From contig JALHMB010000008.1 in NCBI GenBank assembly GCA_022844275.1, forward strand, positions 1 through 64,000: 64,000 nucleotides of DNA. Reading direction: 5' to 3'. Shown one piece after another: positions 1 through 8,882 of the stretch. The position numbers and the translations under genes are program-made. The notes below the pieces were generated by a model, which saw only the letters and a list, made by a program, of their open reading frames with translations, made no database searches and was not told the DNA's origin. Position 1 is the first letter of the stretch. Each line of letters opens with the position of its first letter. The DNA comes from Hyphomicrobiaceae bacterium. Its GTDB lineage: Bacteria > Pseudomonadota > Alphaproteobacteria > Rhizobiales > Hyphomicrobiaceae.

Positions 1-3
1 GCC

Positions 4-636
4 ATGCCGACTCCGGCCGCAGTGACGAGGCGAAAGGGCGACGCGCGCGAGCGCATTCTCGATTGCGCCGAGGCCTCTGTGCTCGAAAAGGGCTTCGACG
101 CCACGTCCATCGACGAGCTTATCGCCGCCGTCGGTATCACGAAGAGCGGCTTCTTCTATCATTTCCGGGACAAGACCGAGCTCGCCCGCGTCCTGCTCGT
201 GCGCTACATCGAGCGCGAAAGCGCGATGTTCGACGAGCTCTTCGCGCGTGCCGACGAGTTGAACGAGGACCCGCTGCACGGCTTCCTGGTCGGTCTCAAG
301 ATGCTGGCCGAGCTGCTGGCCGATCTGCCGAACGGACACCCCGGCTGCCTGATCGCGGCCTACTGCTACCAGGACCGCCTGTTCGACCAGCAGGTGCGCG
401 ATCTCAACGCCGCGTCCGTCCTCGCGTGGCGCAAACGCTTCCGCACGCGCCTCGACCTGATCGCCGCCCGCTATCCCCCGCGCATCGAGGTCGATCTCGA
501 TGATCTCGCCGACATGCTCTCTGCGGTCGCCGACGGCGGCATCATCCTCTCCAAGGTGCTCAAGGACCCCCGCGCCCTGTCGCGCCAGATGCTGCTCTAC
601 CGCGAGTTCGTAAAGAGCGTATTTGTCGGGGCCTGA
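4..636 (+). CDS. TetR/AcrR family transcriptional regulator
   Basis: One-component repressor of about 210 residues, the usual TetR length. Residues about 14-60 form the N-terminal helix-turn-helix, with the family pattern of a helix ending in the motif [17 protein letters not shown], where the recognition helix leads into the FYHF turn. The remaining 150 residues are a helical ligand-binding and dimerisation domain containing [13 protein letters not shown]. The ATG is three bases from the window edge, so its ribosome binding site cannot be judged, but the DNA-binding domain is complete. It lies just upstream of trpG on the same strand, with 68 bp between them. I see no palindromic operator. 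The ligand and targets cannot be told from sequence. Confidence 0.88.
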   Translation: MPTPAAVTRRKGDARERILDCAEASVLEKGFDATSIDELIAAVGITKSGFFYHFRDKTELARVLLVRYIERESAMFDELFARADELNEDPLHGFLVGLKMLAELLADLPNGHPGCLIAAYCYQDRLFDQQVRDLNAASVLAWRKRFRTRLDLIAARYPPRIEVDLDDLADMLSAVADGGIILSKVLKDPRALSRQMLLYREFVKSVFVGA

Positions 637-704
637 CCCGCGCACACCCGCCGCCCATCCCACCAGTCTTGACGCCTAAGCGCTGTCCGCGTAAGCAAAA
701 TCCC

Positions 705-1319
705 ATGCTCCTGCTCATCGATAACTACGACAGTTTCACGTACAATCTCGTCCACTTCCTGGGCGAGCTCGGCGCTGAGTGCGAGGTCGTCCGCAACGAC
801 AAGATCACGGTCGACGCGGCCATCAAAATGGCCCCGCAGGCGATTGTGCTGTCGCCCGGTCCCTGCACGCCGAACGAGGCCGGTATCTGCCTCGAGCTGA
901 TCGAGAAAGCGGGGCCGAAGATCCCGCTGCTCGGCGTTTGCCTCGGCCATCAGGCTATCGGGCAGGTCTACGGCGGCAAGGTCGTGCGCGCACCGACACT
1001 CATGCATGGCAAGCTCTCGACCATCGAGACCACGGGTAAGGGCCTCTTTGCCGGCGTACCGAAGCGCTTCGAGGTCACACGCTATCATTCACTGATCGTC
1101 GATCGCGCGAGCCTCCCGGCCGATCTCGAGATCACGGCCGAGACTGCGGACGGCATCATCATGGGTATGCAGCATCGATCGCTCCCGGTCCACGGCGTGC
1201 AGTTCCATCCCGAGAGCATTGCATCCGAGCACGGCCACGACATTCTCGCGAACTTCCTGCGCCTCGCCGGCCTCACGCCGCGCACCCGCAACACCAAGGC
1301 ACCGCGCGTCGCCGCCTAG
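705..1319 (+). CDS. trpG: Anthranilate synthase component II (glutamine amidotransferase)
   Basis: Class I glutamine amidotransferase that supplies ammonia to TrpE for anthranilate synthesis in tryptophan biosynthesis. The protein is 204 residues and begins [15 protein letters not shown], the family N-terminus, so I chose the ATG at 705 rather than an in-frame TTG 36 bp upstream. The nucleophile is Cys79 in [10 protein letters not shown], and the other triad residues are His168 and Glu170 in QFHPES. It is followed after 29 bp by trpD, evidently one operon. The short tail after residue 190 is Arg- and Ala-rich and probably disordered. trpE is not in the window. Confidence 0.95.
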   Translation: MLLLIDNYDSFTYNLVHFLGELGAECEVVRNDKITVDAAIKMAPQAIVLSPGPCTPNEAGICLELIEKAGPKIPLLGVCLGHQAIGQVYGGKVVRAPTLMHGKLSTIETTGKGLFAGVPKRFEVTRYHSLIVDRASLPADLEITAETADGIIMGMQHRSLPVHGVQFHPESIASEHGHDILANFLRLAGLTPRTRNTKAPRVAA

Positions 1320-1348
1320 CTCACCTCGCCACTCCGGAACCACGCGCC

Positions 1349-2371
1349 ATGCCCGCCGCCGAGCTCACACGCCTCATCCAGAAGGTCTCGACGGGCGCGG
1401 TGCTATCGACCGATGAGATCCGCACCGCACTGGAGATCATGACCGACGGTCATGCATCACCCGCCCAGATGGGCGCGTTCCTCATGGCGCTCCGCGTGCG
1501 CGGCGAAACCGTCGAGGAGATTACCGGCGCTGCTCAGATGATGCGGGCGAAAATGAACCGCATCACAGCCCCACCGGGTGCAGTCGACATCGTCGGAACC
1601 GGCGGCGACAGCCATGGCACCTTCAACGTCTCGACGGCGTCGTCCATTGTTGCCGCCGGCGCCGGTCTCAAGATCGCCAAGCATGGCAATCGCCGAGTCT
1701 CGTCGCTTTCCGGCGCTTCGGATGTGCTCACCGAGCTTGGCGTCAAGGTCGATGCCAGCCCAGATACTGTCGCGAAGGCGATCAGCGAAGCCGGCGTCGG
1801 TTTCCTTTGGGCGCCGATGTACCATCCGTCGATGAAGCACTGGGCACCAATCCGCGCAGAGCTTGGCATCCGCACGATATTCAATTTGCTCGGACCAATT
1901 TCCAATCCCGCCGGCGTCAAGCGGCAGGTGCTTGGCGTGTTCGCGCTTGAGTGGGTAGAGCCGATCGCGCACGTGCTGAAGAATCTCGGCGCCGAACACG
2001 TCTGGGTCGTGCACGGCCATGACGGCCTCGACGAGCTGACGACGACCGGGGCAACAACCGTCGCCGAGTTGAAGGATGGTAAGGTCACCGTGTTCGAGGT
2101 GACGCCTGCCGATGCGGGCCTCGCGCCGGCAAAACTCGTCGATCTCAAGGGCGGTGATGCAGCAACGAATGCGGCCGCCATCCGCGATCTGCTCGCAGGC
2201 GTCAAAGGCCCCTTCCGCGATATCGTGCTGCTGAATACGGCGGCGGCACTCATCGTCGGCGGCAAGGCGACGAGCCTGACAGACGGCGTCGCGCTTGCCG
2301 TTCATGCGATCGAGTCCGGCGCCGCCCGCGCCGCACTGGACAAGCTGATCCAAATCACCAACGCGGGCTGA
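1349..2371 (+). CDS. trpD: Anthranilate phosphoribosyltransferase
   Basis: Transfers the phosphoribosyl group of PRPP to anthranilate, the second step of tryptophan synthesis. At 340 residues it has the normal length. The glycine-rich PRPP loop appears as DIVGTGGDSHGTFNVST (about residues 80-96), followed by KHGNRRVSSLSGASDVLTEL and the LLGPISNPA motif. It is in the same operon as trpG. Its stop lies only 4 bp from the stop of the convergent putA. In many relatives trpC follows directly; here the tryptophan genes end at trpD. Confidence 0.96.
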   Translation: MPAAELTRLIQKVSTGAVLSTDEIRTALEIMTDGHASPAQMGAFLMALRVRGETVEEITGAAQMMRAKMNRITAPPGAVDIVGTGGDSHGTFNVSTASSIVAAGAGLKIAKHGNRRVSSLSGASDVLTELGVKVDASPDTVAKAISEAGVGFLWAPMYHPSMKHWAPIRAELGIRTIFNLLGPISNPAGVKRQVLGVFALEWVEPIAHVLKNLGAEHVWVVHGHDGLDELTTTGATTVAELKDGKVTVFEVTPADAGLAPAKLVDLKGGDAATNAAAIRDLLAGVKGPFRDIVLLNTAAALIVGGKATSLTDGVALAVHAIESGAARAALDKLIQITNAG

Positions 2372-2375
2372 GTGC

Positions 2376-5300
2376 TCACCCCTTCTGCAAGCCGAGCAGC
2401 TCGATATTGCCGCCCGTCGCGGTGATGTCCGTCGAGCGCACGCGCTCCGTCGCAAAGCGCGCGAGATAGTGCGGCCCGCCGGCCTTCGGTCCCGTGCCCG
2501 AGAGCCCTTCGCCGCCAAAGGGCTGCACGCCGACCACCGCGCCGATCTGATTGCGATTGACGTAGAGATTGCCGACGCGGGCGTGCTCGGCCACGTAGTC
2601 CGCGACAGCACCAATGCGGCTATGCAGGCCGAGCGTCAGACCATAGCCTTGCGCATTGATCGAGTTGATCACGCGATCGAGGTGGCCACCAGCAAAACGT
2701 ACAACATGAAGGATCGGGCCGAACACTTCGCGCTCGACTATTTCCAAGCGATCGATCGCGTAGGCGGCTGGCGTCACGAATGTGCCCGCGCGGCAATCGC
2801 TCGGCAGAGGCGGATCGATCAGCTCGCGCGCACCGCGCCGCATGGCGAGCTTGTGCGCTTCGAGCATGGTCTGCGCATCCTCGTCGATCACGGGGCCGAC
2901 GTCCGTCGCATAGTCGAGCGGATCGCCAACCTTGAGCTCGGCAATGGCACCCGTCAGCATCTCTGTGACAGCGTCGGCGATCTCCTCCTGCAGGAAAAGC
3001 ACGCGCGCCGCCGAGCAGCGTTGGCCAGCTGAGTCGAATGCCGAGCGCACAGCATCGCGCACGACCTGCTCGGCAAGAGCACTGCTGTCTGCGATCATGG
3101 CGTTGATGCCACCCGTCTCCGCTATGAACGGCACGATGGCGCCGCGGCGATCGGTTAGTGTCCGCTGGATAGTCCAGGCCGTCTCGTTCGAGCCCGTGAA
3201 GGCGATGCCGGCAACGCGCGGATCCTTCGAGAGCGCCGCACCGACCGAGCCATCACCCGGCAAGAGATGCAGCACGTCGCCCGGAATGCCGGCCGCGTGC
3301 ATCAGCTCGACAGCAAGGAAGGCGGTGACGGGTGTCTGCTCGGCCGGCTTGGCCACGACCGTATTGCCCGCTGCCAGCGCAGCCGCGATCTGGCCCGTGA
3401 AGATCGCGAGCGGGAAGTTCCATGGCGAGATGCACGCGAACACGCCGCGCCCGCAAAGCTCGATCGTATTGCGCTCGCCCGTCGGTCCCGGCAGCACCGT
3501 CGGCCCGGTGAACTGGCGGCGTGCCTCGCCAGCGTAGTAGCGGAGGAAGTCAACGGCCTCGCGCACTTCTGAAAGGGCGGCTTCCAGCGTCTTTCCGGCT
3601 TCGCGCACGAGCACGCCCATGAGGCGCGCACGATCGCGCTCCAGGAGGTCGGCAGCCTTCTCGAGCAGGGCAGCGCGCGCGGCGCCACCGCGACGGTCCC
3701 AGGCGTGCATGGCCTTGCTGGCACTGGCAATGGCGCGCCCGACTTGATCGGGCGTGGCATCGAGCACGGTGCCGATGCGACGGCGGCGATCATGCGGACA
3801 GAGTACGAGTCGCGCCGCATCACCGCCTCGGATGGCCTTGCCGTCGATGATCGGGCCCGCCGTGAAGTCGATCGCGATCGCCGCATTGATGTCGGCCAGC
3901 AGTGCTGCGCGCGTCGCAGGCTCGGGAATGGAGAGGCCAGCGCTGTTCCGCCGGTTCGGCCCGAGGATCGCGGCCGGCAGCGGAATTGTCAGGTTCTCGC
4001 CGATCTTACCCGCCTGCCAGAGTTGCTCTGTCGCTTCCACCGGATCGCGCACGATCTCCGCGGCCGGCATGTCGTCATCGGCAAGGCGATTGACGAATGA
4101 CGTGTTGGCGCCGTTTTCCAAAAGTCGCCGGACGAGATAGGCCAGCAGATCCTCGTGCGCACCGACCGGCGCATAGATGCGGCAGCGGCGCGCGAGGCCG
4201 GTCTTGCTCACGACCTCCTCGTAGAGGGCCTCGCCCATGCCGTGCAGGCGCTGCATCTCGAAGGGCAAGTTGCCACCGGCGACATGCGCAGCGGCAATCG
4301 TGTGCGCATTGTGGGTGGCAAACTGCGGGTAGAAGGTGCGCGTTTCGCTCAGCAGGAAACGCATGCACGCGAGATACGACACGTCGGTGTGCGTCTTGGC
4401 GGTGAAAACAGGATAACCGGGTAGGCCGCGCTCCTGAGCGAGCTTGATCTCGCTGTCCCAGTAGGCGCCTTTGACGAGGCGCACCGGAATCGTGCGCCGC
4501 GTCGTCTCGCCGAGTCGCTTCAGCCAGCGCAGCACCGGGATCGCGCGCTTGCCATAGGCCTGCACGACCATGCCGAGCCCCGGCCATCCTGCGAGCTCAG
4601 GCGCATGGAGCAACCGCTCGAAGATCATCAGCGACGGATCAAGACGATCCTGCTCCTCGGCATCGATGGTGATGCCGAGCCCGCGCGCACGGGCGAGACG
4701 GGCAAGTTCCAGGAGCGCCGGCAGCAGCTCGACTTCGAGACGTGCTTCCTTGCCGGGCTCGAAGCGCGGATGCAGCGCGGAGAGCTTGATAGAGATGCTC
4801 GGACGCCGCATGAGCGTCTCGATGTTCTCAGATTCCGCCGCACCAGCAGACTTGCCGACAGCCTCGATCGCGCTCGCATAGCGCGCATGATAACGCGCAG
4901 CGTCCTTCTCGGTGCGCGCCGCCTCGCCGAGCATGTCGTAGGACGCGACATAGCCCTGCTTCTCGTATTCCCAGGCATTCGAGATCGCATTTTCGATGTT
5001 TCGCCCGAGCACGAACTGGTCGCCGAGAATGCGCACGGCTTGCCGCATGGCCTGCCGGATGACCAGTTCGCCCGAGCGCGCTACGAGGCGCTTCAGAACG
5101 GCACCCGGACCCGAGCCCGGCGCGCGACCGAGGCGGACAATGCGGCCGGTCAGCATGAGGCCGAAGGTCGAGGCATTGACGAGCAGTGAGTCCGAATGAC
5201 CGAGATGACGCTCCCAATCGCCGCTGCCCACGCGCTCGTCGATAAGTGCATCGGCGGTATCGGCATCGGGAATGCGCAGCAGCGCCTCGGCGAGACAGAG

Positions 5301-5582
5301 CAACGTGACGCCCTCTTCGGACGTCAGGCCATATTCGTGCATGAAGGCATCGAGGCCGCCGTGCTTCCCGCGCCCGGCCCGTGCTCCATCGACGAGACGT
5401 TGAGCAAGCACGGCAATGCGCTGGCGCTCGTCGGCCGTGTAGACCGCGCGTTCGATAAGACCGCCGACGAGGCGCGCTTCATCGCGCAGATGGAAGTCGG
5501 ATATCTCGTCACGCGGTATCAGCGTCGCAGGCGGTGGCTCGCCGGCTGCCGACCACGTTTCACGCGCGCCTTTGGCCGCCAT
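2376..5582 (-). CDS. putA: Bifunctional proline dehydrogenase / L-glutamate gamma-semialdehyde dehydrogenase
   Basis: Oxidises proline to glutamate in two steps, using FAD in the proline dehydrogenase half and NAD in the aldehyde dehydrogenase half. The N-terminal half has the beta/alpha barrel signatures ASYDMLGEAART and RLVKGAYWDSEIK. The C-terminal half carries the ALDH signatures ISPWNFPLAIFTGQIAAAL, AETGG and the catalytic Cys in GQRCSAARV near residue 854. The ATG at 5582 (1068 residues) is chosen because a GGAGG sits 8 bases upstream of it; an in-frame ATG 15 bp earlier overlaps that site. There is no obvious N-terminal ribbon-helix-helix, so it should not act as an autorepressor like the E. 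coli protein. It is a single-gene unit downstream of tolA. Confidence 0.95.
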   Translation of the reverse strand: MAAKGARETWSAAGEPPPATLIPRDEISDFHLRDEARLVGGLIERAVYTADERQRIAVLAQRLVDGARAGRGKHGGLDAFMHEYGLTSEEGVTLLCLAEALLRIPDADTADALIDERVGSGDWERHLGHSDSLLVNASTFGLMLTGRIVRLGRAPGSGPGAVLKRLVARSGELVIRQAMRQAVRILGDQFVLGRNIENAISNAWEYEKQGYVASYDMLGEAARTEKDAARYHARYASAIEAVGKSAGAAESENIETLMRRPSISIKLSALHPRFEPGKEARLEVELLPALLELARLARARGLGITIDAEEQDRLDPSLMIFERLLHAPELAGWPGLGMVVQAYGKRAIPVLRWLKRLGETTRRTIPVRLVKGAYWDSEIKLAQERGLPGYPVFTAKTHTDVSYLACMRFLLSETRTFYPQFATHNAHTIAAAHVAGGNLPFEMQRLHGMGEALYEEVVSKTGLARRCRIYAPVGAHEDLLAYLVRRLLENGANTSFVNRLADDDMPAAEIVRDPVEATEQLWQAGKIGENLTIPLPAAILGPNRRNSAGLSIPEPATRAALLADINAAIAIDFTAGPIIDGKAIRGGDAARLVLCPHDRRRRIGTVLDATPDQVGRAIASASKAMHAWDRRGGAARAALLEKAADLLERDRARLMGVLVREAGKTLEAALSEVREAVDFLRYYAGEARRQFTGPTVLPGPTGERNTIELCGRGVFACISPWNFPLAIFTGQIAAALAAGNTVVAKPAEQTPVTAFLAVELMHAAGIPGDVLHLLPGDGSVGAALSKDPRVAGIAFTGSNETAWTIQRTLTDRRGAIVPFIAETGGINAMIADSSALAEQVVRDAVRSAFDSAGQRCSAARVLFLQEEIADAVTEMLTGAIAELKVGDPLDYATDVGPVIDEDAQTMLEAHKLAMRRGARELIDPPLPSDCRAGTFVTPAAYAIDRLEIVEREVFGPILHVVRFAGGHLDRVINSINAQGYGLTLGLHSRIGAVADYVAEHARVGNLYVNRNQIGAVVGVQPFGGEGLSGTGPKAGGPHYLARFATERVRSTDITATGGNIELLGLQKG

Positions 5583-5758
5583 CACACCGTCCTCCATGCC
5601 CGAAGCCGAGGATGCCTGTCAGCAGGCTGCGACGCGAATCACGTCATGGCCAGCCCGAATATCCGGTGATTGAGCACAAAGTACCGACAGCGGCAAATGC
5701 CGGCGCCGAACTCTCCCCATCCTCATGAATCTGAATGCGATTGAAGCGTCGCCGTAGG

Positions 5759-6910
5759 TCAGTGCGGCGGCCTGAAAGCGAAATTGATGTGCTCCCAGCC
5801 ACCTTCGTACATGTCCGGCGGCAGCTGATAGGGCGCGCAGGCAATCATGGCGCGGACCGCGCTGTCGGCAACGTGCGCAAAGACGGGCGAGCCGTCGGAG
5901 TTCGTCACCTTGGGGGGACCGACGAGCGTCCCATCCCGGTTGAGCCGAACCTCCATCCGGACGACGACGTTCTCGGTTCCGGCGACGCCTGAAATAACGT
6001 TCCAGCATCGGCTGACGGCACGGCTCAGGAGGCCCGCGAGCATACCGGCCTCACTCGACGAGAGCACGCTATCGCGCCCCTCGGCGGCGCCGAGTACGGG
6101 CCCTTTCGCCTTCGTGTCTTTGCTCGGTTGCGGCGCAGCCGGCGCCTGCGCGCGCGGATCGGGCGACTTGTCGAGCAAGGCCGAGAGCCGATCCGCACTG
6201 AACTGCGCCTTGGCCTTCTCCTCGGCAAGCTTCTTCTTACGCGCCTCTTCCTGCTTGCGCTTTTGCTCTGCTAGCCGCTTGGCCTCGTCCGCCTTGCGCT
6301 TTTCGTCGACCTTACGCTTGGCTTCAGCTTCAGCTTTGGCCTTTGCTTCGGCCTCGGCTTCTGCGCGCGCCTTCGCTTCCGCATCAGCTTTTGCCTTGGC
6401 CTCTGCTTCCGCCTTGGCTTTTGCATCAGCTTCGGCCTTGGCTTTGGCCTGCGCCTCGCGCTTGGATTCCTCGGCCTGCTGGAGGGCCAGATCGGCGAGC
6501 TTCTGCTCAAGCGCCGCACGATCCGGCTCCGGTGCCGCGGCAGGTGCGGGTGGCGGTGGTGGTGGAGGCGGTGGGGCCTCGGCGGGCTTCTGCTGGGCGG
6601 GCTCAGGTGGCGCTGGTGACGGCGGCTCTGGTGGCGGCGGCGGAGGTGGTGGTTGGGAGATCGGCGGGCGCGGTTTGGACGTCTCCTTAGGCGTCGCTTC
6701 CGTCGTATCGCTTTCCTTGGCGCGAGCTTCCCGCAGCGTCGCTGTGCGGCTGCCTCTGGTGAGACGCGTCAGCTCGGTGGGCGAAATCATCTCGACCGCG
6801 ATCGGCTCGATCGTCGGCGTCCTCAGCTCCGGCGTCGACTGAAAGGATACAACCGACCAGCCGAGCAGCGTCGCGTGCAGCACTACCGAGACGAGGAGCC
6901 CAAAATACAC
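5759..6910 (-). CDS. tolA: TolA-like cell envelope protein (Tol-Pal system)
   Basis: Inner-membrane-anchored periplasmic link of the Tol-Pal system, which couples the proton motive force (TolQR) to outer-membrane constriction. An N-terminal transmembrane segment (about residues 3-22) contains the SHLS-like pattern VVLHATLLGWSVV. A proline-rich stretch follows at about 80-125, then a long Lys/Ala/Glu coiled coil (about 130-240) and a C-terminal TonB/TolA-type globular domain with VRMEVRLNRDGTLVGPPKV. At 383 residues it is of normal size. It follows tolR with 4 bp between. TolB and Pal, its usual downstream neighbours and partners, are not next to it. Confidence 0.9.
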   Translation of the reverse strand: MYFGLLVSVVLHATLLGWSVVSFQSTPELRTPTIEPIAVEMISPTELTRLTRGSRTATLREARAKESDTTEATPKETSKPRPPISQPPPPPPPPEPPSPAPPEPAQQKPAEAPPPPPPPPPAPAAAPEPDRAALEQKLADLALQQAEESKREAQAKAKAEADAKAKAEAEAKAKADAEAKARAEAEAEAKAKAEAEAKRKVDEKRKADEAKRLAEQKRKQEEARKKKLAEEKAKAQFSADRLSALLDKSPDPRAQAPAAPQPSKDTKAKGPVLGAAEGRDSVLSSSEAGMLAGLLSRAVSRCWNVISGVAGTENVVVRMEVRLNRDGTLVGPPKVTNSDGSPVFAHVADSAVRAMIACAPYQLPPDMYEGGWEHINFAFRPPH

Positions 6911-6914
6911 GGCT

Positions 6915-7382
6915 TCAGCCCCCGCCCTCCACCTCCGTCACGAGGGAAATCTTGCGAAAGCCGGCGTCGCGGATGCGCCCCATGACGCGAGCGATGTCGC
7001 CATAACTGACCGCCTTGTCGCCGCGCACGAACACCGGCTCGTCGGTACCGCCCCTGTTCTGTGCAATCGACTTGAGCCGCGTCCCGATCTCATCGAGCCG
7101 CATGGTCGTCTTCTCTTCCTGGCCGAGATAGACCTCTCCGCGCGAGTTCACAGACACCACGATGGGCTCTTTGTTCGCTTCGAGCTGCTTGCCCTTGGCC
7201 TGGGGCAACTCGAGCGGCACGCCGACCGTCAGCAGCGGCGCGGCAACCATGAAGATGATGAGCAGCACGAGCATCACGTCGACGAACGGCGTGACGTTGA
7301 TCTCGCTCATCGGCGCATGTCGGCGCGCGCGGCTGCGCCGTCCGGCCTTGCCTGCTCCACCGGTGTTCAGGCTGGCGCCCAT
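6915..7382 (-). CDS. tolR: TolR, biopolymer transport protein of the Tol-Pal system
   Basis: ExbD/TolR family protein of 155 residues. It forms the proton channel with TolQ and energises TolA. After a basic cytoplasmic N-terminus comes the signature MSEINVTPFVDVMLVLLIIF, in which the Asp of the single transmembrane helix is the conserved protonatable residue. A periplasmic domain follows, ending in FRKISLVTE. I place the start at the ATG at 7382, 25 bp after the tolQ stop. The frame stays open further upstream, but that part overlaps tolQ and has no family similarity. Confidence 0.95.
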   Translation of the reverse strand: MGASLNTGGAGKAGRRSRARRHAPMSEINVTPFVDVMLVLLIIFMVAAPLLTVGVPLELPQAKGKQLEANKEPIVVSVNSRGEVYLGQEEKTTMRLDEIGTRLKSIAQNRGGTDEPVFVRGDKAVSYGDIARVMGRIRDAGFRKISLVTEVEGGG

Positions 7383-7407
7383 TTTGTTCTCCCCGCTCGC
7401 GGGTTCT

Positions 7408-8127
7408 TCAGGACCGGGTATCGATCTGGCGCGAAACGATCGCGGCGAACTCGTCGGCGAAGGCTTCGAGACGCTGCGAAAGCCGCGCCGAATCTGCCGA
7501 GAACTTATTATACGCCATGACCGCCGGAATTGCGGCCAGGAGGCCGAGTGCCGTCGCGAAAAGCGCTTCCGCAATGCCGGGCGCGACGACGGCGAGGCTG
7601 GTGTTCTTCGAGGCTGCGATTGCCTGGAAGCTCGACATGATGCCCCAGACCGTACCGAAGAGGCCGATGAAGGGCGCCGTCGAGCCGACCGTCGCGAGGA
7701 ACAGAAGGCGGCGATCGAGCCGCTCCATCTCGCGGCTGATAGTGACATCCATCACCTTCTCGACGCGCAGTTGGATGCCCCCCAGCGCGCGGATGTTGCC
7801 TTCGACTGATCGCTTCCACTCGCGCATGGCTGCAACGAAGAGCGCCGCCATGGTCTGCGTGCGGTCGCGGGCGAGGGTTGCGTATAGCTCCTCGAGGCTC
7901 TGGCCCGACCAGAAGAGCTGCTCGAAGCGGTCCGCCTCGCGGCGCGCGCGGCGGAAGGCGAAGATCTTCTCGATGATGATGGCCCAGGACCAGACCGAGG
8001 CGAGCAGCAGCCCGACCATGACAATCTGAACGACGAGATGGGCCTGGATGAAGAGTTCCAGAAACGAGGTACCCGGGCCGTGCGCGACCGTGCCGATCTT
8101 GTCCTTGAGGATATCCGTCGGGTTCAT
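7408..8127 (-). CDS. tolQ: TolQ, proton channel protein of the Tol-Pal system
   Basis: MotA/TolQ/ExbB family inner-membrane protein of 239 residues. Three hydrophobic segments are visible: around residues 28-50 (HLVVQIVMVGLLLASVWSW), 140-165, and 185-205. The conserved block GSTAPFIGLFGTVWGIMSSF connects the second and third parts. It pairs with TolR and TolA encoded immediately downstream. The 284 bp upstream of it separate it from the stop of ybgC and probably hold its promoter; I could not pick out convincing -35 and -10 boxes there. Confidence 0.96.
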   Translation of the reverse strand: MNPTDILKDKIGTVAHGPGTSFLELFIQAHLVVQIVMVGLLLASVWSWAIIIEKIFAFRRARREADRFEQLFWSGQSLEELYATLARDRTQTMAALFVAAMREWKRSVEGNIRALGGIQLRVEKVMDVTISREMERLDRRLLFLATVGSTAPFIGLFGTVWGIMSSFQAIAASKNTSLAVVAPGIAEALFATALGLLAAIPAVMAYNKFSADSARLSQRLEAFADEFAAIVSRQIDTRS

Positions 8128-8411
8128 GCTTTGCTCGCTGGCGCGGGATGTCTCGGATCGAAGCGGAAGAGGCCAAACGACACCAGCCCTCCGGCCCGCA
8201 ATCCGCGCCTCGGAGCGCGCTGCCGGCCGTTCGGGCTCGACCTGAGATCAACAGACCTGCCTGTCCCCGTGCCGCTTCTTACGCTCCATTGTGACTAAAC
8301 TACGATATAGGGCTCGATACGTGCCCGGATTCGGCCACATGTGTCCATGTGCCGCCGGGTCTCATGAACGATAAACGGAAGCGCCCATGCTGCGGGCCAA
8401 TTCGTCGCTGT

Positions 8412-8882
8412 TCAGCTGCCTGAAAGTCCGGCACGTAGGCGCTGGCTCAAGCGCTGTGGCTTGCCCGAGACCGAGACGACCACGACCAGCACTTCCGCCT
8501 CGAAGAGAACTGTCTCACCGCGGACAAGACGCTGCGCGAGACTCAGCGCCGCACCCTTGACCTCGGCGACCCGCGTTTCGACTTCGAGCACGTCATCGAT
8601 GCGCGCCGGCTTCAGGTACTCGAGATGCATACGGCGGACCACAAACGCCGAGGGCTCCGCGCCATCGCCACCCTCGATCAGGGCACGATGCTCGTTCCCG
8701 ACGAGGCGGAGATAGTCGGAGCGCCCGCGTTCGCACCAGCGCAGATAAGTTGCGTGATATACGAGACCCGAGAAGTCCGTATCCTCGAAGTAGACCCGCA
8801 CGGGCAGCACATGGTGACGGCTTCCGTCAGCACCGCTCACCATGCGCCCGGCGAGATCGGGCCAAGCATGCGGCTCAGGCAT
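8412..8882 (-). CDS. ybgC: Tol-Pal associated acyl-CoA thioesterase
   Basis: Hotdog-fold (4HBT) thioesterase of 156 residues, from the family usually encoded at the head of tol-pal clusters. The active-site region is YFEDTDFSGLVYHATYLRW, with the catalytic Asp and the VYHATYLRW helix typical of YbgC. I chose the ATG at 8882 because GGAGG lies six bases upstream. The start codon overlaps the stop of the metallophosphoesterase gene (8 bp shared), so the two are probably translationally coupled. In vivo substrates of YbgC proteins are acyl-CoAs or acyl-ACP, and the link to envelope lipids is inferred from the family. Confidence 0.92.
   Translation of the reverse strand: MPEPHAWPDLAGRMVSGADGSRHHVLPVRVYFEDTDFSGLVYHATYLRWCERGRSDYLRLVGNEHRALIEGGDGAEPSAFVVRRMHLEYLKPARIDDVLEVETRVAEVKGAALSLAQRLVRGETVLFEAEVLVVVVSVSGKPQRLSQRLRAGLSGS

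Noticed and set aside
6190-6480. Repetitive Lys/Ala/Glu codons as a possible DNA repeat array
   Set aside because: They encode the normal coiled-coil domain of TolA and have no regular repeat at the DNA level.
6915-7748. A longer TolR reaching back to 7748
   Set aside because: The added part overlaps tolQ and has no TolR similarity; the ATG at 7382 gives the normal length.
8336-8351. Palindrome CACATG/CATGTG between tolQ and ybgC
   Set aside because: Only six base pairs with a four-base loop; too short to call an operator or terminator without other evidence.
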